Below, in pieces: positions 9,001-17,491 of a stretch of 64,000 nucleotides of DNA; position 1 is the first letter of the stretch; every line of letters starts with the position of its first letter. Position numbers and translations under genes: made by a program. Below the pieces are notes generated by a model. That model was given only the letters and a program-made list of their open reading frames with translations. It was not told the origin of the DNA and did not search any database. The DNA is taken from assembly GCF_003053745.1 (NCBI RefSeq), contig NZ_QAYE01000009.1:181821-245820 (forward strand), given 5' to 3'. Origin of the DNA: Sphingomonas faeni (GTDB taxonomy: Bacteria > Pseudomonadota > Alphaproteobacteria > Sphingomonadales > Sphingomonadaceae).

Positions 9001-9939
9001 CTAGCGGTCGAGCCGATCGCCGATCTTCGCGCGATTGCTGCTCCAATACAGGTACATAGCGCGGCCGATGATCGTCGTCGTCGGCACCATCCCGACGCCC
9101 TGTTGCTCGAGCGGCACGCGACTGTCGGCCGAGCGATCGCGATTGTCGCCGAGCACGAAGACATGGCCCGGCGGGACGGTGACCTCGCGCGTGTCGTCGA
9201 ACAGCGACGTATCCGTGTCGAGTATGCGATGGCTGGAGCGCTCGCCCGGCAGGCGTTCCGTCAGGATCGTTGCAGGATGTCGGCCTTCGATATCGTCGAC
9301 CATCACCCTGCCTTCGGTGTGCTGCGCGACCGGGACCCCATTCACGATCGGCAGGCCAGCGCGCATCGCGATCCTGTCGCCCGCAATCGCCGCGATCCGA
9401 CTGACCCGGACGCTGTCGGCCGCCTGGAAGACGATCACGTCGCCGCGTTTCGGTGGCCCACGCCAGCGCATGTCGACGACGAACTTATCACCGCTGCCGA
9501 TCGTCGGCGCCATGCTGTCGGACGGTGCGAAGAACGGCTTGTAGAAATGGTGCATCATCGGCGGCACGCGTTCCCAAAGGCCCAGCACGACCACGGCGAT
9601 CAGCGCCAGCGCATACCAGCGCGACCACCAACGCGTGGGACCGCGAAGCCTGCTCTTGCGCCATGTGAGCATGATCGGCACGACGTAAACGGCACCGAAC
9701 AACGCGATGACCAGCACCAGCGCCGCTACCGCGACACCGTAACCTGAGATGGGAAGGTGCCCCAACCCGAACGTCACAAGTGCGGCGAGTGCGAACTGCG
9801 CCATGAAAGTCAGCGCGGCCCCGTGCCGATCGCCGACGCGGATCAGCCCAAGTCCGGGCAGGATCAGGTTGAGCGCGGCGACGCCTACCCGTGCTGGCAC
9901 GCTTCGCTGGTCGACCGGGTCTTCTATCGTATCGTTCAT
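9001..9939 (-). CDS. Signal peptidase I-like S26 protein lacking the general-base lysine
   Basis: S26 (LepB-type) membrane protein of about 312 residues with several N-terminal hydrophobic segments (about residues 17-34, 41-60, 65-90, 108-121) before the catalytic domain. Box B is FFAPSDSMAPTIGSGD with the nucleophile at Ser142, box C PPKRGDVIVF, and box E is the well-kept VLGDNRDRSADSR. In box D the sequence reads VRVSRIAAIAGDRI where LepB has an YIKRAVGLPGD-type motif, so the catalytic lysine position is Ser180 (codon AGT). It may therefore be a divergent or non-classical peptidase. Start at 9939 has GGGGGGA eight bases upstream. It is divergent from the exonuclease gene. Confidence 0.85.
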   Translation of the reverse strand: MNDTIEDPVDQRSVPARVGVAALNLILPGLGLIRVGDRHGAALTFMAQFALAALVTFGLGHLPISGYGVAVAALVLVIALFGAVYVVPIMLTWRKSRLRGPTRWWSRWYALALIAVVVLGLWERVPPMMHHFYKPFFAPSDSMAPTIGSGDKFVVDMRWRGPPKRGDVIVFQAADSVRVSRIAAIAGDRIAMRAGLPIVNGVPVAQHTEGRVMVDDIEGRHPATILTERLPGERSSHRILDTDTSLFDDTREVTVPPGHVFVLGDNRDRSADSRVPLEQQGVGMVPTTTIIGRAMYLYWSSNRAKIGDRLDR

Positions 9940-10031
9940 GCGACATCCCCCCGGTGAGCGCGCGCATCGTACCGGACACTGGGCGCAAGACAATGCTGGC
10001 ACCGCGGACCCGGTTCACGCGTAGTACTGGC

Positions 10032-11030
10032 ATGGCAAAACTCGGCGACTGGCTCGAACCGCATCCGCACGGCATCCTCGTCAAGCCGATCGACGCCTGG
10101 ATCGACCCCTCGATCCCGACAGCCAAGGCACTCGTTACGCACGGCCATGCCGATCATGCCCGCGGTGGCCACGAAGCCGTCTGGGCCACGCCCGAGACGC
10201 TTGCGATCATGGATGCGCGCTACGGCCCACAAGCCGGCAACCCGGTCGCGTATGGTGAGACCATCCGGATAGGGGAAGTCGACATCGGCTTCGTCCCCGC
10301 CGGCCACGTGCTCGGCTCCGCGCAGATCGTGCTCGATTATCGCGGCGAGCGGATCGTCGTCTCGGGCGATTACAAGCGCCGCGCGGACCCGACCTGCACC
10401 CCGTTCGAGCCCGTCAAATGCGACGTCTTCATCACCGAGGCGACGTTCGGCCTGCCGGTCTTCCGCCACCCCGACACCGGCGACGAGATCGACAAGCTGA
10501 TCGCCGCGCTTCACGCCAACCCCGACCGTTGCGTAGTCGTCGGCGCTTATGCGCTCGGCAAGGCGCAGCGCGTGATCGCCGAACTGCGCGAGCGCGACCA
10601 TGAGGCACCGATCTACATCCACGGCGCGCTTCAACGCCTTTGCGACCTGTATGCCGAGCACGGAGTAAGGCTCGGCGAACTGCTCCCGGTGGCAGACGCG
10701 AAGAAGGCGGACATGGCAGGACACGTCGTGATGTGCCCGCCCGGCGCGCTCAACGATCGCTGGTCGCGGCGGCTGCCCGATCCGATCACCGCGATGGCCA
10801 GCGGCTGGATGCGGGTGAGGGGGAGGGCGCGCCAGAAGAACGTCGAACTCCCGCTGATCCTCAGCGATCACGCCGACTGGGACGAACTCACCACCACGCT
10901 GACCGAGATCGCCCCAAAGGAGGTCTGGGTCACGCACGGCCGCGAGGACGCGCTGGTTCACTGGTGCATGACCCGCCAAATCAAGGCACGTGCACTCGCA
11001 CTTGTGGGGTTCGAGGACGAGGACGACTGA
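10032..11030 (+). CDS. Ligase-associated MBL-fold DNA exonuclease
   Basis: Metallo-beta-lactamase/beta-CASP-like nuclease of about 332 residues, the family known as ligase-associated DNA damage response exonuclease. Metal motifs are THGHADHARGGH (HxHxDH, near residue 37), PAGHVLGSAQI, VSGDYKRRADPTC, LSDHADW and VTHGRED. Start MAKLGDWLEPHPHG at 10032 is chosen because family members begin just before this segment; ATG 9993 in the same frame is an alternative. SNM1/Artemis-like nucleases of this type process DNA ends. It is the third of four ligase-system members in the window. It is followed 62 bases later by the S10 peptidase. Confidence 0.92.
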   Translation: MAKLGDWLEPHPHGILVKPIDAWIDPSIPTAKALVTHGHADHARGGHEAVWATPETLAIMDARYGPQAGNPVAYGETIRIGEVDIGFVPAGHVLGSAQIVLDYRGERIVVSGDYKRRADPTCTPFEPVKCDVFITEATFGLPVFRHPDTGDEIDKLIAALHANPDRCVVVGAYALGKAQRVIAELRERDHEAPIYIHGALQRLCDLYAEHGVRLGELLPVADAKKADMAGHVVMCPPGALNDRWSRRLPDPITAMASGWMRVRGRARQKNVELPLILSDHADWDELTTTLTEIAPKEVWVTHGREDALVHWCMTRQIKARALALVGFEDEDD

Positions 11031-11092
11031 GCACTTGCGCTTTGTGGAAGTCCCGGCAGGATAGGGCATCGCTTCTGTCGCAAGGATATTTC

Positions 11093-12733
11093 GTGGCCCG
11101 TTCGACCAAGTTCGCCGCTCTGTTGCTGCTCGCGCTTTCCACCACCGCCATCGCGCAGGACGCGCCGAAGAAGGACAAGTCGGAGAGCAACGCCGATCGG
11201 ATGAAGGCCGCGGCGGAGGCGGACTACGCCAACGCTCCCATCGCCGAGCAGGAGGTCAAGTCGAAGGGGCGCGTCACCGTCGGCGGCAAGTCGCTTGGCT
11301 ATACCGCCACCGTCGGCACGCTGACGCTGCGCGATACCGAGGGCAAGCCTACCGCCAGCCTCTTCTATACCGGTTATACGCTCGACGGCGTGAAGCCCGG
11401 CACCAAGCGTCCGGTGACCTTCTTCTACAATGGCGGGCCGGGGTCGCCCAGTTTCTGGCTGCACATGGGCTCGTTCGCACCGGTCCGCCTGCGCACCGCC
11501 AACCCCGAATATATCAAGCCCGCGCCCTATGATTTCGGGCCCAATCCCGACACCTTGCTCGACAAGACCGACATGGTGTTCATCGACGCGGTCGGCACCG
11601 GCTATTCGCGGCCGTTGGGCGATACCAAGCCGTCCGCGTTCTATGGCGTCGATGAGGATGCCGACGCGTTCGCCAAGGGCATCCTGCGCTACGCCACCAA
11701 ATACGGTCGCTGGAACAGCCCGAAATTCCTGTTCGGCGAAAGCTACGGCACCACCCGCTCGGGCGCGCTCGCCTACCAGTTGCAGGATCGCGGGATGGCG
11801 CTCAACGGCGTCGTGCTGCTGTCGTCGATCATGAATTATGGATACCGCCAGCCTGGGCTCGACGAAATCTACCTCAACTATCTGCCGAGCTATGCGGCGA
11901 GTGCCTGGTATCACAACCGTCTGCAGAACCGTCCCGCCGACGTCGCGACCATAGTCGCGGAGGCGCGTGCATTCGCGACCGGACCGTACGCGGCGGCGCT
12001 GTCAAAGGGGCAGACGATCTCGGATGCGGAGCGCGACGCGGTCGCCACCCGGATGAGCCAGTTGATCGGCATCTCGCCCGATTTCATAAAGCGCGCCAAC
12101 CTCCGCATTGATCTCGCCCGCTTCCAGAAGGAGCTGTTGCGCGACCAACGTCTCACGCTCGGCCGGTTCGATTCGCGCTACACCGGCGTCGACAGCGACG
12201 CGGCGGGCGAGCGGCCGGAGACCGACGCGTCGGACACCGCGATCGCCGGCGCGTTCATCGCCACGTTCAACGATTACGTGACGCACACGCTCGGCTACAA
12301 GACCGAAATGCCGTACCGCCTCAGCGCGCGCGATGCACCCGGCTGGACGTGGAACTGGAAACACGACGCGCCGGGGCGCGGCGGTCAGTCGCAGAACAAC
12401 CCCAATACCGCAGTCGATCTAGCAGCGGCGATGCGCGAGAACCCGTATCTCAACGTGCTGTCGATGAACGGCTATTACGACATGGCGACGCCGTTCTTCG
12501 GGACGGAGAACGATCTCGGGCACATGATGCTCGACCCGTCACGGCAGCGGAACTTGGCGTATCGCTATTATCCCGCCGGGCACATGACGTATCTGAACCC
12601 GGAGGCGCTGCACCAGATGAAGGCGGACCTGGCGCGCTGGTATGATCAGGCGGTCGGCGAGGCACGCAGCGCAACGCCACCGGGTGGCGCAAGCGTGTCG
12701 GGGGCGGGGGACTCGGGGCAGGTTCCGAACTAA
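11093..12733 (+). CDS. Exported S10 serine carboxypeptidase
   Basis: Alpha/beta-hydrolase of the serine carboxypeptidase family, about 546 residues, with a signal peptide (VARSTKFAALLLLALSTTAIA). The oxyanion region FFYNGGPGSPSFWLH, the DAVGTGYSRP segment, the nucleophile elbow FGESYGTTRSG, the acid region NGYYDMATPF and the histidine region YPAGHMTYLNP make up a full catalytic set. Start is GTG at 11093 with AAGGAT five bases upstream; the open frame continues 151 codons into the preceding nuclease gene in another frame. S10 enzymes remove C-terminal residues, often at acid pH. The gene is convergent with rpoN, 58 bases apart. Confidence 0.93.
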   Translation: MARSTKFAALLLLALSTTAIAQDAPKKDKSESNADRMKAAAEADYANAPIAEQEVKSKGRVTVGGKSLGYTATVGTLTLRDTEGKPTASLFYTGYTLDGVKPGTKRPVTFFYNGGPGSPSFWLHMGSFAPVRLRTANPEYIKPAPYDFGPNPDTLLDKTDMVFIDAVGTGYSRPLGDTKPSAFYGVDEDADAFAKGILRYATKYGRWNSPKFLFGESYGTTRSGALAYQLQDRGMALNGVVLLSSIMNYGYRQPGLDEIYLNYLPSYAASAWYHNRLQNRPADVATIVAEARAFATGPYAAALSKGQTISDAERDAVATRMSQLIGISPDFIKRANLRIDLARFQKELLRDQRLTLGRFDSRYTGVDSDAAGERPETDASDTAIAGAFIATFNDYVTHTLGYKTEMPYRLSARDAPGWTWNWKHDAPGRGGQSQNNPNTAVDLAAAMRENPYLNVLSMNGYYDMATPFFGTENDLGHMMLDPSRQRNLAYRYYPAGHMTYLNPEALHQMKADLARWYDQAVGEARSATPPGGASVSGAGDSGQVPN

Positions 12734-12791
12734 TTATCGCATCGACTGTGAAATCCTCCCCCTGGCGGGGGAGGATCGCAGGGACGGGAGC

Positions 12792-14291
12792 CTACCGAAC
12801 CCCCTCCAGCGCCTTCGCCCGGCGGCGTTGCACCGAGCTTCCGATCCCCAGCGCCTCGCGGTACTTCGCGACCGTCCGCCGCGCGATGTCGAAGCCCTTC
12901 GCATTGAGCAGGTCGACCAGTGTATCATCCGACAGGATCTTCGCACCCTCGGTATCGATCAACGCCCGAATCGCCGACTTCACCGCCTGCGCCGACACCG
13001 CCTCGCCGCCGTCCGCGGACTGGATCGCGCTCGTGAAGAAGTATTTCAGCTCGTACAGCCCGCGCGCGCACGACACGTATTTGTTGCTCGTCACGCGGCT
13101 GACGGTCGATTCGTGCATCTCGATCGCGTCCGCCACCTGGCGCAGCGTCAGGGGGCGCAAGTGCGCGACGCCCTTCAGGAAGAACGCCTCCTGCTGCTTC
13201 ACGATCTCGGTCGCGACCTTGATGATCGTCCGCTGGCGCTGGTCGAGCGCCTTCACCAGCCAGTTCGCGCTCGCGAGGCAATCACTCAGCCAAGCCTTCG
13301 ACGCCTTGTCCTGCTGCCCGCCCGACAATTCGGTGTAATAGCTGCGATTCACCAGCACACGCGGCAGGGTGGTGGCGTTGATCTCGATCGCCCAGCCGGC
13401 CTTGGTCCGCGCGACGAACAGGTCCGGCGTCACCGACTGCGCCGGTTCGCCCCCGTATCGGCACCCCGGCTTCGGATCATAACCGCGCAGTTCGCGGATC
13501 ATGTCGGCCATGTCCTCGTCGTCGACATCGCACATCCGCTTCAACCGCGTCAGTTCGCCGCGCGCAAGCAGGTCGAGGTTGTCGATCAACCGCGCCATGC
13601 ACGGATCGTAACGGTCCGCCTCCTTCGCCTGCAACGCGAGGCATTCCGACAGATCGCGCGCGCCGACGCCCGTCGGATCGAACGTCTGGATCGTCGCCAG
13701 CACGGCTTCGACACGGACCAGCGGGACGCCGAGCCGGTTGGCGATGTCGAGCAGCGACGCGGTGAGATAGCCCGCCTCGTCGATCTGGTCGATCAGGTGC
13801 GCGGCGATGAACGCGTCGTCGTGGGGGATTGCGGGGCCTGCCTGTGCGAGCAGATGATCCGCGAGGCTGAGGCTGGTATCCGCGAACGCGTCGAGATCGG
13901 GGCCGTCCTCGCCGCCCGCACCGCCCGCGCTCGCGCCGGTCATCGACAGCGCACCGTCCATCCCGCTGCCGCCGTCGGCGACGCTGTCCTGCTGGTGGCT
14001 TTCGGTGGCGTAGTCGACGTCGAGCGTCGGTTCGTCGCCGCTGCCGGTGCCCGCGACCAGTTCGTCGGCGGCGACGCGTTCGTCGCGGACTTCGGGGACG
14101 GGTTCGCGGTCGGGTGCGTCGTGATCTTCGGCGGCGCTGGCTTCGAGCAACGGGTTGCGCTCGACTTCCTCGGCGATGAACCCCTCGATCTCGAGGTTCG
14201 ACAGCGCCAGCAGCTTGATCGCCTGCTGGAGCTGCGGGGTCATCACCAGCGACTGCGACTGGCGGATGTCCAGGCGAGGGGCGAGGCTCAC
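12792..14291 (-). CDS. rpoN: RNA polymerase sigma-54 factor
   Basis: Sigma-54 of 499 residues. Region I (residues 1-50) has the glutamine-rich LVMTPQLQQAIKLLALSN activator-interaction segment; an acidic region II linker follows (about 50-140); the core-binding domain has FDPTGVGARDLSECL and the C-terminus has a helix-turn-helix and the RpoN box ARRTVAKYRE. Start is GTG at 14291; its ribosome site GGGGAGGA falls inside the repeat at 14293-14430. It closes the rnd-lptC-lptA-lptB-rpoN block seen widely in proteobacteria. The hpf and ptsN genes that commonly follow are absent, replaced by the convergent S10 gene. It needs AAA+ enhancer-binding proteins, none of which is in the window. Confidence 0.97.
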   Translation of the reverse strand: MSLAPRLDIRQSQSLVMTPQLQQAIKLLALSNLEIEGFIAEEVERNPLLEASAAEDHDAPDREPVPEVRDERVAADELVAGTGSGDEPTLDVDYATESHQQDSVADGGSGMDGALSMTGASAGGAGGEDGPDLDAFADTSLSLADHLLAQAGPAIPHDDAFIAAHLIDQIDEAGYLTASLLDIANRLGVPLVRVEAVLATIQTFDPTGVGARDLSECLALQAKEADRYDPCMARLIDNLDLLARGELTRLKRMCDVDDEDMADMIRELRGYDPKPGCRYGGEPAQSVTPDLFVARTKAGWAIEINATTLPRVLVNRSYYTELSGGQQDKASKAWLSDCLASANWLVKALDQRQRTIIKVATEIVKQQEAFFLKGVAHLRPLTLRQVADAIEMHESTVSRVTSNKYVSCARGLYELKYFFTSAIQSADGGEAVSAQAVKSAIRALIDTEGAKILSDDTLVDLLNAKGFDIARRTVAKYREALGIGSSVQRRRAKALEGVR

Positions 14292-14292
14292 T

Positions 14293-14430
14293 AAATCCTC
14301 CCCTGCAAGGGGAGGTGGCGGCGCAAAGCGTCGACGGAGGGGGCTCGCGTCAGACGCTGCGTTTGCGGGAAGCCCCCTCCACCAGCTTTGCTGGTCCCCC
14401 TCCCCGTGCCGGGGAGGAATGGATGTGCCA
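14293..14430. repeat. Inverted repeat, family E, overlapping the rpoN ribosome-binding site
   Basis: The left part contains a small perfect hairpin CCTCCCCTGCAAGGGGAGG (14297-14315) and the right part a related dyad CCCTCCCCGTGCCGGGGAGG near 14398-14417. Inner arms GGAGGGGGCT (about 14335-14344) and AGCCCCCTCC (about 14371-14380) also pair. It fills the lptB-rpoN gap. On the minus strand the hairpin ends only three to five bases before the GTG start of rpoN, so its GGGGAGGA strand doubles as the Shine-Dalgarno sequence. Confidence 0.8.
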
Positions 14431-14444
14431 GCCTGTTCATAACT

Positions 14445-15227
14445 CTAAAGCGAGAAGCCTTCGCCGAGGTACAGGCGCCGGACGTTCGCATCCGCGACCA
14501 GTTCCTCGGGTGAGCCGGAGAACAGCACGCGGCCGTCGTAGATGATGTACGCGCGATCGACGATCTCCAGCGTCTCGCGGACGTTGTGGTCGGTGATCAG
14601 CACGCCGATATCGCGTCGCTTCAGATCCTTCACCAGATCGCGAATGTCGGCGATCGAGATCGGATCGATGCCCGCGAACGGCTCGTCGAGCAGCATGATC
14701 GACGGATCCGCCGCCAGCGCGCGCGCGATTTCCGCACGCCGCCGCTCGCCACCCGACAGCGCCATCGCCGGTGCCGCGCGGAGGCGGGTCAGCCCGAACT
14801 CCTCGAGCAGCGTATCGAGTTTCCGCTGCCGCGCCGCCTTGTCGGGCTCGGACAACTCCAGCACCGTCAGGATGTTCTTCTCGATCGTCAGCCCGCGGAA
14901 GATCGACGTTTCCTGCGGCAGATAGCCCAGGCCGAGGATCGCGCGCCGGTACATTGGCAGCTTCGTGATGTCCTCGCCGTCGAGCATGATGCGGCCCGAA
15001 TCCGGCTTCACCAGCCCCATCACCGAGTAGAAGCACGTGGTCTTGCCAGCGCCGTTTGGCCCGAGCAGCCCGACGACTTCGCCGCGCCCGACCGACACCG
15101 ACACGTCGGTCAGCACGACGCGCTTGTCGTAGGACTTCGCGATCGAGACGACCTGAAGCCCGTTGTTCACCGGAGGCTCGGAAATCGGGGCGACGTCCTC
15201 GATCGGGGGCAGCGTGGTGGCGTCCAT
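14445..15227 (-). CDS. lptB: LPS export ABC transporter ATPase LptB
   Basis: ABC ATPase of about 260 residues powering lipopolysaccharide extraction from the inner membrane together with LptFG and LptC. Walker A is GLLGPNGAGKTTCF, the Q-loop is GYLPQETSIFRG, the signature LSGGERRRAEIARAL, Walker B IMLLDEPFAGID and the switch histidine LITDHNVRE, all in LptB form. ATG 15227 is chosen; an in-frame start at 15245 would add six codons. It has an unusual proline-rich head of about 25 residues. It lies 134 bases after lptA, which is wider than the other gaps in the block, so it may have its own promoter. Confidence 0.97.
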   Translation of the reverse strand: MDATTLPPIEDVAPISEPPVNNGLQVVSIAKSYDKRVVLTDVSVSVGRGEVVGLLGPNGAGKTTCFYSVMGLVKPDSGRIMLDGEDITKLPMYRRAILGLGYLPQETSIFRGLTIEKNILTVLELSEPDKAARQRKLDTLLEEFGLTRLRAAPAMALSGGERRRAEIARALAADPSIMLLDEPFAGIDPISIADIRDLVKDLKRRDIGVLITDHNVRETLEIVDRAYIIYDGRVLFSGSPEELVADANVRRLYLGEGFSL

Positions 15228-15361
15228 GGGATCAGGCCCTCGCAATAATCAGTCGCCGAACACTCGGCATGAATGGTGCCGCCGAACGCTCGGCAGACGG
15301 TTGGCAGGAAACATGCAGGAGCGCGCCGTTTGAGGGAAGCCCTCGCGACATGCTCACATGC

Positions 15362-15910
15362 TCAGTTGCGCTTGGGGACCGAGAACGTGCCGGTCACGCG
15401 ACCGCCGGTTTGGGTCACAGTGCCACCGCTCGTCGCCGATCCGCCCGCGCTGCCGCCAGCGACCGACGAGCCGTCGATGACCGAACGCCCGGTGTCGAGG
15501 TTCATCGTCAGGCGCCCGCCGTTCACGGTGTTGCCCGCCTGTGTCAGCGTCACCGCGCCGAGCATCGTGATGACGCGGCGGTTGAGGTCGTAGATCGCAT
15601 ACTGGCTTCTGGCCGTCTGGTCGGGCCGCTTGACGATCACGCCGCCCGACGCGTCGAGCCGCGACACCTGCGGGTTCCCGCCGATAACCTGGCCGGTGTA
15701 GGCGACCGTCATTCGCGCCGAGTTCAGCGTCATCTCGGCCTGCTTGACCGCGACGTTGCCCGACAGGATCGCGCGGTTCGCCTTGTCCTGCAATTCGATA
15801 TGGTCCGCGCCGAAATCGATCGGGGCGTTGGAGTTATGCGATTGCTGCGCGACCGCAGTCGTGGAGAGCAAAAGGCCAGACAAGCCGGCAAGGATGTGGG
15901 GAGCGCGCAT
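15362..15910 (-). CDS. lptA: LPS transport periplasmic protein LptA
   Basis: OstA/LptA-like protein of 182 residues with signal peptide (LAGLSGLLLSTTAVAQ). The body has the beta-jellyroll repeat pattern (FGADHIELQDKANRAILSGNVAVKQAEMTL cut into strands) and the STVDVLGGV-type turns of the family. It forms the periplasmic bridge that carries lipopolysaccharide. The tail of about 30 residues is glycine/serine/threonine-rich and low in complexity. It starts five bases downstream of lptC, consistent with one transcript. Confidence 0.9.
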   Translation of the reverse strand: MRAPHILAGLSGLLLSTTAVAQQSHNSNAPIDFGADHIELQDKANRAILSGNVAVKQAEMTLNSARMTVAYTGQVIGGNPQVSRLDASGGVIVKRPDQTARSQYAIYDLNRRVITMLGAVTLTQAGNTVNGGRLTMNLDTGRSVIDGSSVAGGSAGGSATSGGTVTQTGGRVTGTFSVPKRN

Positions 15911-15915
15911 GCCGG

Positions 15916-16569
15916 CTATTTCGGCCCTCTGGGGATGATCCGCAAGCGCGCATTGCCATCGAGCGTCACGGTGCGCTCTTCCAGGTTCGCGCGCAGCTTG
16001 TTCGCGCTGAACGTGCCCTGCTGGACGGTGCCAGTCGCCGCCCCGCCGCTTTCAAGCGTGCGCGCCTTCATGTCGATCGTCGCGTTGGTGGTCTTCAGGT
16101 CGTACCCACCCGCCGCGGTGGCATTCAGCGGGCCGAACAGCTGCACCTTCTCGGTGTCCATGTCGTAGCGACCAGTGTTCGCCTTGATGTTGGCGGGGCC
16201 GTCGGTCAGCTGGATCTGTGCGGCGAGCTGGTTGAGCTGGACGATCGGCTCGGCCGAGCTCTTCTGGATCGCCGAGGCCGCGTCGAGCGTGAACGCTTGG
16301 CCCTTCGTGTCCTCACCGCGATAGCGCGCGATCTGCGTCTTCATCCGCTCCTGCGCGACGTCGACCTTGTTCTTGTCGAGCAGGAACGACACGTCCCCCC
16401 CCGCGGTCAGCGGTGCCATCACCAGGAACGCCGCCAGCACGCCGATCGCGGTCGGCAGGCCGACGCGGGCGATAGCCACGAACCGATCGTGGCTGCCACC
16501 GGGCGCGGCCCAGTCCTGTCGCGCGCTACGGACGCGACGGGCGACGGGTGAGGGGGGCGGAACGTCCAT
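15916..16569 (-). CDS. lptC: LPS export ABC transporter periplasmic protein LptC
   Basis: Bitopic protein of about 217 residues: a basic cytosolic head of about 30 residues, one transmembrane helix (VGLPTAIGVLAAFLVMAPL) and a periplasmic LptC/OstA-like beta domain with IKANTGRYDMDTEKVQLFG. It anchors the LptA bridge to LptBFG. The ATG at 16569 overlaps the last base of the rnd stop (TGATG), which indicates translational coupling. The open frame continuing to 17079 lies under rnd and is not used. Confidence 0.9.
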   Translation of the reverse strand: MDVPPPSPVARRVRSARQDWAAPGGSHDRFVAIARVGLPTAIGVLAAFLVMAPLTAGGDVSFLLDKNKVDVAQERMKTQIARYRGEDTKGQAFTLDAASAIQKSSAEPIVQLNQLAAQIQLTDGPANIKANTGRYDMDTEKVQLFGPLNATAAGGYDLKTTNATIDMKARTLESGGAATGTVQQGTFSANKLRANLEERTVTLDGNARLRIIPRGPK

Positions 16570-17189
16570 CAAGCGTGTGCGAAAATGTCGATTTCGGGCC
16601 AGCCGGCGATATCGAGCGCGGCACGAGTCGGCAGGAAGTCGAAGCAGGCCTGCGCGAGCTCCATCCGGCCTTCGCGAATCAATCGCTTGTCGAGTTCGGT
16701 CCTCAGCCGGTGGAGAAAGCGGACGTCCGACGCCGCGTAATCCTTCTGCGCCTCGGACAGTTCGGGGCTGCCCCAGTCGGACGACTGCTGCTGCTTCGAG
16801 ATGTCCTGGCCGAGCAGTTCGCGGACGATTTCCTTGAGACCGTGACGATCGGTGTAGGTCCGCACCAGCCGCGATGCGATCTTGGTGCAATATACCGGTG
16901 CCGCGACCACCCCGAGATAATATTGGACCGCCGCGATATCGAACCGGCCGAAATGATAGAGCTTCACGCGCGCCGGATCGGCCAGCAGGGCCTTCAGGTT
17001 CGGTGCGTCGTAGCCGGCACCTGCGGCGAATCGGACGAGGTGCTCGTCGGGGCCGCCATCGGAAAGCTGGACGAGGCACAACCGGTCGCGGGGCGTGATC
17101 AGCCCCATCGTCTCGGTATCGACGGCGATCGCGGCGCCGGCCGCGAACAGGTCGGCGGGAATGTCGCCTTCGTGGAGATGAACTGTCAT
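16569..17189 (-). CDS. rnd: Short ribonuclease D (3'-5' exonuclease)
   Basis: DEDD-type 3'-5' exonuclease of 206 residues. Motif ExoI is AVDTETMGL (residues 22-30), ExoII LYHFGRFDIAAV and ExoIII DYAASDVRFLH, the DEDDy arrangement. It is only the catalytic domain, without the HRDC domains of E. coli RNase D, as is usual in alphaproteobacteria. It trims the 3' ends of stable RNAs such as tRNA precursors. It heads the lpt/rpoN block and overlaps lptC by one base. Confidence 0.92.
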   Translation of the reverse strand: MTVHLHEGDIPADLFAAGAAIAVDTETMGLITPRDRLCLVQLSDGGPDEHLVRFAAGAGYDAPNLKALLADPARVKLYHFGRFDIAAVQYYLGVVAAPVYCTKIASRLVRTYTDRHGLKEIVRELLGQDISKQQQSSDWGSPELSEAQKDYAASDVRFLHRLRTELDKRLIREGRMELAQACFDFLPTRAALDIAGWPEIDIFAHA

Positions 17190-17491
17190 GCGCCGGCCGT
17201 AGCCGCCCGAAGCTTAACGCTCAATGCCTCTATATGCGTCACCGATCTAAATCAGGCGACAAGAAGGCTTTGCGATCGTTGATGCGACGAGTCGTGGCTG
17301 GCGCGCGACACTTGCGCCAGTATCGATCCAAATCGAGCGCCCTCGGATCAGAATCTATTCGCGACGGCTTGTATTTTGCGCTAAGGGTCGCTTCAAGGCG
17401 CAAAAGGTTTCGCGCTGGAAAACCTGCGTTCGTCGTCCGGCACAAGGGTTTTGAGAAATTTGCGGGCGAACCGGGAAGACGAACAGAGCTT
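17190..17491 (+). other. Long leader of the cold-shock gene
   Basis: About 300 bases without a supported gene, divergent between rnd and the cold-shock gene. The coding frame of the latter stays open back to 17234, but the codons before 17492 encode an arginine-rich stretch unlike any CSD protein. The DNA is less GC-rich than its surroundings and is rich in short complementary segments (for example GGCGCAAAAGG and GCGCTAAGGG). A long structured 5' UTR is typical of cold-shock genes, so this is a candidate thermosensing leader; no structure was computed. Confidence 0.45.

Noticed and set aside
12642..14294. A 550-residue plus-strand frame across rpoN
   Set aside because: rpoN on the minus strand has full sigma-54 domains; the plus frame has no family look.
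17234..17491. N-terminal extension of the cold-shock protein
   Set aside because: Open frame but Arg-rich and unlike any CSD protein; the MGFDKGGRG start fits better.
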